From NCBI GenBank assembly GCA_003184365.1, contig NKYR01000112.1, positions 3,507-67,506 of the forward strand: 64,000 nt of DNA, in the 5' to 3' direction. Below are positions 44,771 through 55,700 of this stretch, in pieces; position 1 is the first letter of the stretch, and each line of letters opens with the position of its first letter. Position numbers and translations under genes: made by a program. The notes under the pieces are model-generated. The model saw only the letters and a list, made by a program, of their open reading frames with translations. It ran no database searches and was not told the DNA's origin. Origin of the DNA: Evernia prunastri (taxonomy: Eukaryota; Ascomycota; Lecanoromycetes; Lecanorales; Parmeliaceae).

Positions 44771-47218
44771 GGAGGACAGATTGCGAGGCATAGGAGGACT
44801 GCTTGGTTAACATGGCCATAGCATCCAGAAGAAGAAACGATGTCACAGGGTGCCGTATCCTAGCAAGATGAGGCCTGGTATTTTACATTGGAAAAAAGGC
44901 AGCCAAAAGCAACTGCTGTACATACATGAGCATACGACTGGTGGAAAATCTTACTATACTCTTTAATGTAAGACAACAATAAAACTGGACAATCACACAG
45001 TGTTTCGCTCTCGGCCAATTCATATCTGAAGGACAGGAGATGCAATCGCGGAGCATGGGCTATGAAAACCTATCCAGCAATAGCATCATGATCAAGAACG
45101 CAAGTAGAAGTCACGGGGTTTGGGCCGAGTGCCCAAGGCTGAGATCGTAGACATGAAGCTGGATAGGCTACACGCGCATTTGATGTAAGGCATCTGATGA
45201 GGCTGCGTGTGAGAAGGCAGACAAAGTATGCGTCAGCACTGGATTTGATATCTCGTTGCGCAACGGCCGAGAGAACCGGCTCCTACGGAGCATGCTGCCT
45301 AGCTTCCAGTCACGAGGTTGAGTGGGTTGTGTAAGAACGGAGGTTGGAGGCTGACATTTCGAGAAAGAAGGCTGCGCAGGCACAGACAGCTTGCCAGCTA
45401 GATTGAACAACTAGTATATTGAAATTGTACAGAGCTAATGGGTCTGTTCGAGTCGTGCTGTTATGTGGACGAGCGAGGGGAGGAGAGGTTGGATAAAGGT
45501 TTGATGGCAAACAACGCTAGCAGCAGGCAGAAGCGATTTCTTCTACGAATGAAGCTAAACTCTATGTGGTATAGCTACCTTACCTAAAAATTTATGAGAA
45601 TTTCCATCGTCACAGGTCGTGCTCGTTCCCAAGAGGGCATATTCTCCTACCGTCATCGACTACCTATTCAGCCTGCGACACGAGCGAATATCCACTCTGT
45701 CCTCTTCCGGAGTGCCTCGATATATACGGTTTCAAATCGTTCGACTTCGCCCTATCGAAACGTATCCGCCGTCTCCTCGATAAAGGTGATACCGGATCTT
45801 GAACCTCGGCCGCCTACCGAGCAATAGACGCTAAGAAGTAGTGACCCTTAGAGTCGTCAGGGCAATTCCGTCTAGTGGGCTGGAATGGGAAAGAGTTGGA
45901 AATGGGATACTGTTCTTTGGGACCCCCGGGCTTAGAGGGGTCCCACCCCATACTGTGCAAAACATTGAAACATCAAGGGTTCCGGGTCAAAAAACAGGAA
46001 ATGGTTCTTTACGAAAGAGGTCCGGCGATTGTAGGGTAGCCTCTTTCAATGATTCAGGATTCAGAGCATTAGATAGATTACACAATCTCGCATAGTCGGC
46101 CAATAAGGCAAGACTTCAGGGTAGTATGATGTAATCAATCAATCAATCAGGTCGTGCTCGTTGCATAGAAAGCGGCGATTCAGCACGGACTTCGAACTGT
46201 CAAGGCTATCTCCCTTAAAGTGCTTCTTTTGCTTCGATACCTAAGAAGATTGACCCTCGACACAGAGATGAGGTACTCTGGTCAATCTTCACAAAAATGT
46301 GTTCACGATTGGTGCAGTAAAAGGAACTTGCACAATACATAGAGTAGGTCGAGTCCGTCCTGCAGCTCGGGTGTTTTACCAGAACAACGCGACACCTACG
46401 AGTAACATGAACCATCCCAAATAGTCAACATCTGACCAGCAACCACAGCTTCGGTGTAAGAAGACATCATCCTACAAAGTTCAACGAGCTACAGCAGCAA
46501 CCCACACACGAAGTCCCAAACCATTGGTGGTTGCTTTTCTTTCCACATGTTTTTGAGGATGATGGACCAAAAATGATCCGACTTCTTCGATCAAGTGACT
46601 CTGAACTATGACAAGTAGTCCCTTCTTTCCTTACGACGAGTAGTAGATTAAGAACGGTAGTCATGGTTCAACTCAGAAAATTACCATTTTTGTAGAAGAA
46701 ATCAACAAAATCTCGTTGCGCGTGGGGTCCTCTAAGGTACTCTAGACTCAGTCAATTTCCAGTACCCCATCATGACATGCCTCACATTAAAAGAAGCCCG
46801 ACTCCAACGAAGGCGCTTTGTGTAGAGTAGTGAGTTGAATAAGGAATGTGGACGTCACTAACATCAATCGACATTCAATCAAGGGGCTATCACCAACTCT
46901 CAATAGCTAGGATGCATTGAAGTGTAAGAGGTTTCGAAAGGAAGCGGCTGCGACTGCGACGAGCGTGGATCTCTTTGTTGCTTGTCGTGGACTTCTATGA
47001 AGTCAATTCGTTTTGGCTACCGGTATCATCTGTGTCATTCGAATCTGTATCGGAACGGCTTGCAAGTATATGCTACAAGGTACATTTATTGTTTGATGTA
47101 GAGTGGTATCTAAGCACAGTCGCTAAATCAAGATGTAAACTGTTTATACTATAGCCAGAGTAGAGAGACTTATCATGCAAACGCAGAGGCGATTGCTGAA
47201 AGCCTCTGGCATCTTCCG
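44771..47218. other. Long non-coding stretch, about 2.4 kb
   Basis: No frame with recognisable features on either strand. A perfect 8-bp inverted repeat, GGGACCCC with GGGGTCCC, lies near 45920-45945. An (AATC)n run sits near 46132-46149, and the words GGTCGTGCTCGTT and CTAAGAAG occur twice (about 45.6-45.8 and 46.1-46.2 kb). I found no tRNA-like A and B boxes. Confidence 0.45.
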
Positions 47219-49672
47219 TCACCTTGACTGCATCACGGCCCTCACACTCCCTTGTACCTCCACATGCCCTGCAACTCCGAAATCCGCAATGCCTGACTGG
47301 CTTCCACTCTCCATCCATCGCTGCAGTAGATCATTGCTCTCTTTAGGCTTAATGTCCTCCTTTGCTGTCCCAACCGTAACATGTGCTATCGAATTCGCAG
47401 TCTCCCAGCCTTCATCCAGTAGTCTCACAACAATACACATAACCCTGTCGTCCCAGACGACACGTTCGAGGCGTACACGACATTTGCCGAGCAGCGGATC
47501 AGGAGTTTGAGCGGAAGAACTGTGGGATGCTTCAGATAATGCATTGGTATGAATATCAGATAGTTGAGACCATAGCTCTGGATGAGACTTGACAGAAGCG
47601 CGATGTATAAGGGTGACGTGGAAGGCTGGCTGGACACGGCGGGATTGCTGGAGCTGGCGGTACATTTTGGCCGATTCAGGAGGTTCTCGGTTGAAAAGTT
47701 TGTCGAGGGTAGACAGCACCTCGTTCGGAGGTAGTTTGATGCAAAAGTACTCTAACTTAGGCTTGGGTTGACCTGGCTGGACCCCAATTCCATTGGCACT
47801 GCTGCCTCGGTCCTTTTTGCTACTCTTAAAGCTAAGATCGTGCTTGATGTCAGGTTTATAGTCGCTGAGAGCCGCCTTTATTGCGTTGTCCAGATCCTCA
47901 TCATTCGGCATCTTCGGAACAAGTTTCGGATAGATCTTATGTAGGGAGGATACAACCTTTTCGAGATTCTTGCGAGAGGACGCTGCAACATCCAAGTCGA
48001 TGACCTCGTCAAATCCATCATCAGGAGCTGCATAAGGATTGACGGGCTCAAATCGACCAAGGAAGCCTTCCATGATACCAAGGATATCTGATCGAGACTT
48101 GGTACCAGCTTGAATGGTCTGGTGATTGTCACCACGTGCAAAGATTCTTTCCTGCGTAATTTGACGTATTATGGGAAGCATCTGAGGCTTCGGGTCGTGG
48201 ACATAATGCAACGCGACAAAGCGAGCCCCAGGAACAATTTGGAGCACATCGTCTATCACTTGCTTTCTTTCCCTTCGTTGGTGATTGTTCCTGTCTGCAA
48301 TCATGACAGGGTGGTCAGCTAGTGTATTGGTTATGAGCGTGCAAAATTGTTTTGGTCTATTTTGCTTTCCCGTGATGTTGTCATTCTGGACATGGCCCCA
48401 GCCAAAGAGCTTTGTTAGAGCAATTGCGACAGTTGTTTTTCCGCAGCCGATGCTGGCAACCGGGAGAAGTATCAAATCTCTCGTAATTGCGTCCGATGGG
48501 CTATCTCCGCCAGATCCTTCTACCTCTTGTCGAGTAATCTCGGAACCCTTGAGACCAATTTCATTGAGGAAGCCGTTTCGCATTGCGATTATTCCGTGAT
48601 TCTGGTTGTAAGCCTTGCCGATAGATGGGTCCTTTTTAAGCTGACGACGGACATATTGCAGATACTGCTCGGTGACTTGCTTGTCCTTTTTGAACTTAGG
48701 GGGCTTGCCACTAATCACAGCCTTGGTCGCCTCACGCCACTGCCGGTACATCAAGTACGGCTCCTCAAATTTGTATTTGAAGAACCAGTTTTGGTAATTA
48801 CTCCCTGTCCCAGAATCCCTCCTTCGACATCGTATCACAAAGCCTTCTGTATCTCGGCCAGCGTAAGAGCCGCTTTCAGCACAATCCAAGAGGAAGGTCT
48901 TCATAGACGCGACGTCATCTTTGATAAGGTACTGTGCACTTTTGAATCCCCATTGGTCAGCGAACTCGTGTACTAGCTCTCCAGGGTATGTTGCGAAATC
49001 TGGAAGGTTCAGGTTGATGCCATGTATATAAAGACCCGCGTCTTTCGGCTCATACGCGAGGACGTGCTCTTCGAATGCGTCATCGCAGAGCTCCGCAACC
49101 ACAGTGACGTTGCGCTCTCTCAGCTCTCTTGCCAGGTTTTCCCTTGTCCTGCCAACGGCGCTCAAATGCTTGTCTACCCAGCGCTCTCCAGCAACAGCAT
49201 GGCTCAGATCGACGTTGTCACGAGCTCCTGTTGAATGTTTACTGCAGACTAGTAGTTTGTCACCTTCCAAACCCGATATGAATATGATGCATCCATTCTC
49301 CTTGACACTGAGCTCGTATGGTCCTTGAGTCATGGATATGACATTTTCCCATTCTGTCTCATGTACTTCGCCAACATTGAAAAACTTGTCATATCCTCGG
49401 GTCGCGATTTCAGGAGTCCCATCTTTCCGCCGGTAGGTGAACAGGCCCCGGGCATATGATGGGAGATCACGACGTTTGTAGTCCCAGTCTCTAAACTGCC
49501 ATGAGTCCACGGTGATACCACCGGTACCAGCAACCTCCAATGTATGTTTCTTGCAATTGAGAGAGTTTTTACCACCTCCGTGCTTCTTTGAGCTGGCTTC
49601 AAGTCCTTTGACTAAGATGGCAACTTCTTGCGGATCTTGGGCAGCATATGGAACACTGTTTCGAGGAGCCAT
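47219..49672 (-). CDS. TRL1: Fungal tRNA ligase
   Basis: A single-exon gene of about 817 aa, the usual length of Trl1. It seals tRNA halves after intron removal and also joins HAC1-type mRNA in the unfolded protein response. The N-terminal adenylyltransferase domain has the catalytic Lys in ELSVKENGCIIFIS (near residue 120) and the downstream DTEGFVIRCRR motif. The central polynucleotide kinase has a P-loop in ASIGCGKTTVAIAL and MIADRNNHQRRERKQ. The C-terminal cyclic phosphodiesterase has the two H-x-T motifs in FHVTLIH and AHVTVGT. An in-frame ATG at 49744 would add 24 residues, but MAPRNSVPYAAQDP is the typical beginning. No intron signals were needed. It is divergent to the ankyrin gene on its right. 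Confidence 0.93.
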   Translation of the reverse strand: MAPRNSVPYAAQDPQEVAILVKGLEASSKKHGGGKNSLNCKKHTLEVAGTGGITVDSWQFRDWDYKRRDLPSYARGLFTYRRKDGTPEIATRGYDKFFNVGEVHETEWENVISMTQGPYELSVKENGCIIFISGLEGDKLLVCSKHSTGARDNVDLSHAVAGERWVDKHLSAVGRTRENLARELRERNVTVVAELCDDAFEEHVLAYEPKDAGLYIHGINLNLPDFATYPGELVHEFADQWGFKSAQYLIKDDVASMKTFLLDCAESGSYAGRDTEGFVIRCRRRDSGTGSNYQNWFFKYKFEEPYLMYRQWREATKAVISGKPPKFKKDKQVTEQYLQYVRRQLKKDPSIGKAYNQNHGIIAMRNGFLNEIGLKGSEITRQEVEGSGGDSPSDAITRDLILLPVASIGCGKTTVAIALTKLFGWGHVQNDNITGKQNRPKQFCTLITNTLADHPVMIADRNNHQRRERKQVIDDVLQIVPGARFVALHYVHDPKPQMLPIIRQITQERIFARGDNHQTIQAGTKSRSDILGIMEGFLGRFEPVNPYAAPDDGFDEVIDLDVAASSRKNLEKVVSSLHKIYPKLVPKMPNDEDLDNAIKAALSDYKPDIKHDLSFKSSKKDRGSSANGIGVQPGQPKPKLEYFCIKLPPNEVLSTLDKLFNREPPESAKMYRQLQQSRRVQPAFHVTLIHRASVKSHPELWSQLSDIHTNALSEASHSSSAQTPDPLLGKCRVRLERVVWDDRVMCIVVRLLDEGWETANSIAHVTVGTAKEDIKPKESNDLLQRWMESGSQSGIADFGVAGHVEVQGSVRAVMQSR

Positions 49673-50010
49673 GCTTTTTGTGTGTAGCTTGGATGTAAAG
49701 CTAATGACTATGCTATTTGGCAAGAAAAAGTGTCGTACTGTCAACTGAAGTCTGAGGATGGCAGGAAATATAGGAATGGCTCATAAGCATTTCAATTCAT
49801 GTGTTGACGCATTTTTCATATTCGAATGACTCCCCAATGCGCCTGCCTGTTCCATTTTGCAATTGAGTCACTCTCAAGAGTCAGCACCTCGGCAGTGCCA
49901 TTCTGGTAAGGCTGAAGTTTAGCGGCGCAGATCATCGTCATACCGCAGCTTCTGTTGCTCTAAGAGATCAAGACTCAATTGTCAGTGAAGACATACACAA
50001 AAACATCAAC
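49673..50010. promoter_or_regulatory. Divergent promoter of tRNA ligase and ankyrin genes
   Basis: About 340 bp between two outward-reading start codons. The short distance suggests a bidirectional promoter; no specific elements were resolved. Confidence 0.5.
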
Positions 50011-50667
50011 ATGTCGCCCAATGTCTTTATTCTTGCCGCCGACAACAGCCCTCAGGTTCTCCCTATACTACGCTCCAATCCGGCACTCGCTTCAGCACAA
50101 GATGACCATGGTTACTCTCTCGTACACGCAGCGGCAAGCTACAACCATCTGGACCTACTACGAGCTCTAATACACGAGTTCCATGTGGATCCAAACGTTA
50201 GGGATGAAGACGGCGAGACGGCTTTGTTTGTCGTCGAGAGCGTAGAGCCCGCGCAGTGTCTTATTGAAGAATTGGGTGCGGATCCAACAGTCAAGAATGA
50301 TGAGGGTATGACTGCCGAGGAGAAGATACGGGCCGAGGGAGACTACCCGACCATAGCCGACTTTCTGAGGGAATCTAGAGTCATAGGAGCTCCGGCCGAC
50401 GGGGACAATCAATCTTTTGAGAACGGCTCACATCCACCGCCTCTTCCACCGAATGTGAAAATACATGTCGGAACTATGGAAGAGTCGCATGCTGCAGGAG
50501 AAGGCACAGAAGCAGACCCGGAGTTTCGGCGAAGAATAGAAGAGCTAGCGGCTAGGGATGACTTCCAAGGAGAGGAGGGGCAGAAACAACTGAGAGACTT
50601 GATCAAGGATGCTATCAGAGGAGCTGGTCGGGATGATGAAAGACAGGTCAGGCCGAGGCTGGAGTAG
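50011..50667 (+). CDS. Small ankyrin-repeat protein
   Basis: A single exon encodes 218 aa. Ankyrin repeats occupy the first 120 residues: DDHGYSLVHAAASYNHLDLL is a standard repeat start, and DEDGETALFVVESVEPAQCL and NDEGMTAEEKIRAEGDYPTI continue the series. The C-terminal half is acidic with a Pro stretch (SHPPPLPPNVKIHV) and a helical end. Small ankyrin proteins of this layout in yeasts and moulds act as binding partners or chaperones in the cytosol or nucleus; the partner here is unknown. An in-frame ATG just upstream (around 49979) lies in a different frame, so MSPNVFILAADN is the probable start. Confidence 0.85.
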   Translation: MSPNVFILAADNSPQVLPILRSNPALASAQDDHGYSLVHAAASYNHLDLLRALIHEFHVDPNVRDEDGETALFVVESVEPAQCLIEELGADPTVKNDEGMTAEEKIRAEGDYPTIADFLRESRVIGAPADGDNQSFENGSHPPPLPPNVKIHVGTMEESHAAGEGTEADPEFRRRIEELAARDDFQGEEGQKQLRDLIKDAIRGAGRDDERQVRPRLE

Positions 50668-50762
50668 AAGCATCAATATACATGTCTATGGATGTATGGA
50701 TCTAGACCTGGACACGACAGAGCCACCTCTATGCAGACAGTATCGGGAGAGCGCAGAGGGTA

Positions 50763-51882
50763 TCATGCATCGCCTCTCATCTTCTTGAAGAAATCCATCA
50801 CCCCTGTGAAGACCACCAACAAGATACCTCCACCGGGACCTAATCGCAAAACCTTCGGCAGGAAGCCTTTATACAAAGCATTGAAGCCCTCCTCTTTCAT
50901 AACAGTCCCAAGCGCAGGCCATGCCCAGTTGTACTTGGGCACAGAGCCTTTGATCTTCGGCGAATTTTGTATCCTGGATTTGACGACATCCATCGGAGTG
51001 TTCAAGACAGTACCAACTGTTCCTCCAATGGAACCAGCAATCAGATCGTTCCGTATCTGTTGGCCTTTGCCTTCGGCCTTGGGTAATAACTCTTTGACTT
51101 GAAAGATGACGCCGAAGTATCCAGAATTCCACAACATATGACGCCAGAGTGTGCTCTCAAGGCCATTGTACATAGCTAAGGGTCCTTCTTCCTTCACGAT
51201 CTTGGCCACGCAGTCAATCATGCCATTGTATTTTCCTGCCGAGGCCCGATCTTGCAACCTTATCTTGACGAGTTCGAAGGGGACGACAACGAAGGCTTCT
51301 GTAGCACCAGCTGAGGCGCCGGTGAGGATCGAGAGTGACTGGTTCATTTTGGACACGCCAAAAATGCCGCGATACCATTTACCCCAGGCGTCGTTCGCTG
51401 CAAATTTTGTAGCTCTCCATGTATATTCAGCTAATGCAGAGAATTCTGAGGGGAATGCAGCTTCTACCTCTTCGGAGCTTCCATCAGTATGGGCGCTGTA
51501 ATTCCTCGATACAGTCGCGAAAAGCCCTCATTTTTGACGATCTTTTGAAAGCAATCGACCATCCCATTGTAGCCTTCCCCTCCAACACCTTTCCCTTGTT
51601 GCAATTGCCTGAGCTTTAAATTAGCACAGCCCATGATTGAATGAGAAGCATTAATGGTACTGACACACGTGTCTTAACAACGTCTAACGGATACCTAGAG
51701 TCTGATCAATTCGCTGCACCCGATAGACGTACTTGACACGGAGTAGTACATCACTAAGATCTGCGATTGCGCTATTGTCAGCTAGATGCCCACTGCGATC
51801 TGAGACCACATACCTCTGATACACCAGCTACAGCACCGGCAGCGAACTGGTAGATAAACGGCAAAGGTTTATCTTGCGACAT
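50763..51882 (-). CDS. Mitochondrial 2-oxodicarboxylate carrier (Odc-type)
   Basis: Five exons (51882-51814, 51760-51750, 51694-51665, 51608-51468, 51414-50763) give 300 aa. Two exons are tiny, 11 and 30 nt; together they spell ILVMYPLDVVKTRVQL, so both are required for the first carrier motif. The three signatures are PLDVVKTR, PFELVKIR and PMDVVKSR. Strings such as QFAAGAVAGVSE, GYNGMVDCFQKIVKNEG, EAPKRATKFAANDAWGKWYR and LGPGGGILLVVF match Odc1/Odc2, which exchange 2-oxoadipate and 2-oxoglutarate across the inner mitochondrial membrane for lysine metabolism. Length fits the family. A neighbouring citrate-type carrier is a less likely alternative. Confidence 0.9.
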
Positions 51883-52776
51883 AATGACGGGATTCAGCTA
51901 GACAGGCCTCGTGGATATTATGACCAACTTCCAAAATCACCTCAGATGAGGCGAAGTAGGAGATAATTGTGAAGATGTAAACGAAGGAGAGAAGCATATA
52001 TCATAGCTCTACGGACGAGGGGAGTACTCTGCTACTTAGCTTTGCCCTTTACGTTTTTTTGGCCGATTGATAGGGATTCGGAGGAACGTATCCCCGAGAT
52101 CAAGCCGTCTTCTTCTCTTGGCATTGGAGATCTACTTATCATCAAACTCAAAACATCTACTAATCTCAGAATTGACGATTCGGATGCTTGGAGATGCGAG
52201 CGAGACGTTTCAAAGAATAGAGTCCCGCGTCTGTCACCTTGATTAAGACGGGTAACACCATGTTTCCCGTTGCGGAAGCGACGCGCTGAACGGCGACTCG
52301 TTGATGAGTGGGCTACGAAATCAACAAATCAATCAATCAATCAATCAACCGGGGCGTAGCATGATCGATCTACTTTGGAGCTCAGCATGATATTACTCTA
52401 GGCATGGGCGCGATAGCGATAGCTACGTGCAGTCTTTAGGTCTACAAAATAGCTACACCAGCCCAATGCAACCAGTAGATTATACACGGCATCAAAATTG
52501 GACGATTCTATGCCTACATAATGCGTCTTGGTCTACTGCTTGGTCAGAGGCGCTCGCGCACCAAAAAAAGGCAAGGGGCCTGCCAAGTCGAAGCATCCGC
52601 CAAGGGTTTTGCAAACTGCTGTACTCAAGTCGTTGAGATGAGAAACTGAATAAACCATGACGAGGACAAATGGCTGAGCAGCTGCCATGTATGCTACAAG
52701 GACCTCCATGTCACAAAAATGTCCTCTTCAATTCCACCGCGCAGATTCTCAGGTCTCTTATCCCTCACAGATTCCC
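51883..52776. other. Intergenic region, nothing recognised
   Basis: About 890 bp between the carrier start and the 3' end of the polyketide synthase. An (AATC)n run is at about 52323-52347. No domain-bearing frame. Confidence 0.5.
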
Positions 52777-55700
52777 CTACTTCCTTCCCCACAACTCACT
52801 CTCTCTAGCCGCCACTCCTGCCAAATCTAACAGGCTCTTCGCCTGCATGATATCGAAAACGCTCACATGCGCCTTCAAAGTCTTTTGGAACCAATACCGG
52901 ACCTCCAGCGCAACGAGACTGTCGACACCAAATGCAAAAATTGGCTTATTCTCATCTATCTCTTCACATGGAATCGACAGACTGTGTGATAGTTTAGATT
53001 TCAGTGCTTGGAGGACCACATCCTCAGCGGCTGCTTGAGACGTCGCCGATTTTAATAACGTCGCAGAGTCGTCGCTCGCACCGGAGCCATCCGAGGGCTC
53101 GACGCAACTTCGACTGCGCAGGGCGCTGAACAGGGGCTTTTGTGTCCAGTAGACCTGTCGCCCTTGCTCCAGCGCCCCCAGTCCCGTCACAATTTGCGAG
53201 GCCCAAGGCTTGCGTAGCGGAGTAGAAGGGTCACAGCAATGATCCAGCAAAGCAAAAAGCTCGCTCTTTGAGAGACCCACAAAGCCGTCGCGGTCCAGAG
53301 ATTCGCTCAGGTCTTTCTCCGCCGCGATACCAATGGAAAGAATAGCTCCAAGGTCTAAAGAGATGCACTTCTCGCCTAGCGACACACGGTGACGTGCGAG
53401 GGCGTCTTGGTAAGAATTTCCAGCCGCGTAGCTGCTTTGGCCGCGAGTTCCTGTTACACCGCAGACTGACGAGAGAAGGACGAAAAAATCTAAATTCGAA
53501 GGAACGTGCATATGCAAGTTCCAAGAACCTTGTACTTTCGGCATGATGGCTGCGTTAAAATCTTGTAGGGTCAAATTCTCGAAGAGCCCGTCCTAAGTGC
53601 GACATCAGCATGCTAGCCTTTATCGAAGATTGAAAAACGAGAGCCAACCTTGAGAACCATGGACGCCTGGATGCAGCCTCTGATTGGGGGCATAGTCGAC
53701 CTATACTTCGCAAGTGTCGTTGATACTTCGTCCTCGACGCTCACATCGCAAGGGGGTGCAGCGATCGCCACCCCGCGAGGTTTGAGTTCTTCGATTAGGT
53801 CAATTGACTCTTTACTCTTAGCCCCGGATCGGGACAATAGAATAAAGTTCCTTGCACCCCGGCTAACCATCCAACGCGTTATAGCTCGACCGAGTCCTCC
53901 CAAGCCTCCCGCAATGAGGTATGTCGCATCTTGCTCAAAGGAGTACGTGGGAGCGGAGCTTGGCATAACCTGGTGAAGAATTTAGTAGATACTCTCGTCA
54001 ACAGGGACAGGCCACTTCACCAATACAGTTGAATCATCATCCATCTCCACGACGATCTTACCCATGTGCTTTCCACTCTGCATCAAGCGAAACGCTCTTT
54101 CCAAATCAGAGATTTTATACACATGCAGGGGCTGTGGACAGGATAGTCGGAAGGGTTCGCCGAACAGAGCCATCACTCCTTTCAATGTAGCAGCCATTAC
54201 AGGCTTAGCCTTATCCATCACGACTCCCAGGTCAACAGAACAGAAGGTGACGTTCTTAGAGAATGGAGACATGGGTATACTCGCACTGGAATTGATATCC
54301 GCCTTTCCAAGCTCGATAAACCTACCGAGAGGTCGGATACACGACCAAGATTCATACAAGCCTTCGCCACTCAAGGAATTGAGTACAACATCGACTCCAT
54401 CCGTCGCTCTCCTCAGAGCTTTTGAGAACAAGGTATCTCTACTAGAAAATATATGGTCTGGTGGGATCCCGTATGATTTAGTCAGAAAATCTCTTTTGTC
54501 TTGTGTGCCAACCGTCGTGAAGATATGCGCTCCAATGCTTTTTGCGAGCTGGATTGCCGCTTGGCCGACTCCGCCTGCTCCAGAATGGATCAGTACAGAT
54601 TCTCCTTCTTGAAGATGCCCTAAAGTAATCAGAGCGTAATACGCCGTGCAAAACGCTGTAGGCAAAGCCGCTGCAGCACAGAATGACATGTGTGCTGGAA
54701 TTTTAGTCACAGAGGTCTCATATGCTCTTGCATAAGTGCTAAAACCGCCAGTGTTGGTGCAGCAGAGCACGCGATCGCCAGGCCTGAGGTCAACACTACA
54801 GCCGATTCGAGTCACAGTCCCCGCGCATTCGTAACCGAGACAATTGCCTGCGAGCTGGCCAAGAGCGATCATCACGTCTTTGAAGTTCACCCCCGTAGCC
54901 CGGACCTTGATCTCGACTTCATCGGGCGCTAGATTTGTCGGAACATCAACGTCATCTTCGAACCGAAATGTGTTCAAGGACCCAGGTGAGGCTATTGTAA
55001 GATGGAGGGACCGAGTGGTATCCGATCCAAACTTCTGCGGTTGCGGCGACTGTCTTACAGTCTTGGCCCCGACTGCTTTGTTAAGGTACTGGGCCTCTAC
55101 CACGCGGCTAACATGTAGCTTTCGGTCTTTTTCCATGTACTCGGTCTCAACATTTTCTCCTCCATTGTCTAGCAAAGCCTTCCGATAGACTTTCATGATT
55201 TGATTGATCATTTGTGACGTTGGCGATTCGAACTCAAGGGCGAGCTCAACGAATCGGACGCCCCAGCTCTCGGAACCAATGTTTCTTCCGAAGCCAGTGA
55301 CGAGTCCGAGGTCTGGTCGAAGTGACTTCTCACCGCAGCCATGCGTGACCCAGATGATACCGGTCGAATACTTGACCATGCTCTTGAGAGCCATGAAGTG
55401 ATCCTCACTCATATTCACCAGAAATGGTCCCTCGACTTCTAGGAGGAAGATGCAGATGGTGCTGCTTAGATCTTTCGACTTTAAATCTTGAATGGCGACA
55501 ATTTCACAACAAGGACAAACATCCGTCGGCAGGTGAGAGATTTTGATTTCCGTAGCTATCTTATTTTGCTTGGGGCAGCTCTCATCAACGATAATCATCG
55601 TCGGTGGCAATTTGATAGTTGCCACGTCCACATCTAAGGCCGTGGAGATGATGACACTGAAAGAATGATTCTTAGCGTCGCTAGAGTCGGGAAGGCATAC

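Noticed and set aside
44006..44846. Several short genes between 44.0 and 44.85 kb
   Set aside because: The frames only echo the 88-bp tandem repeat and have no consistent reading phase from unit to unit.
44771..47218. tRNA or other RNA genes in the long gene-free stretch
   Set aside because: No paired A and B box sequences or cloverleaf-compatible stems were found by eye; a covariance search would be decisive.
53970..54020. In-frame TAA making the polyketide synthase a pseudogene
   Set aside because: The stop lies within a plausible 51-bp GT-AG intron with a TACTAA branch motif, and its removal restores the expected ER-to-KR linker.
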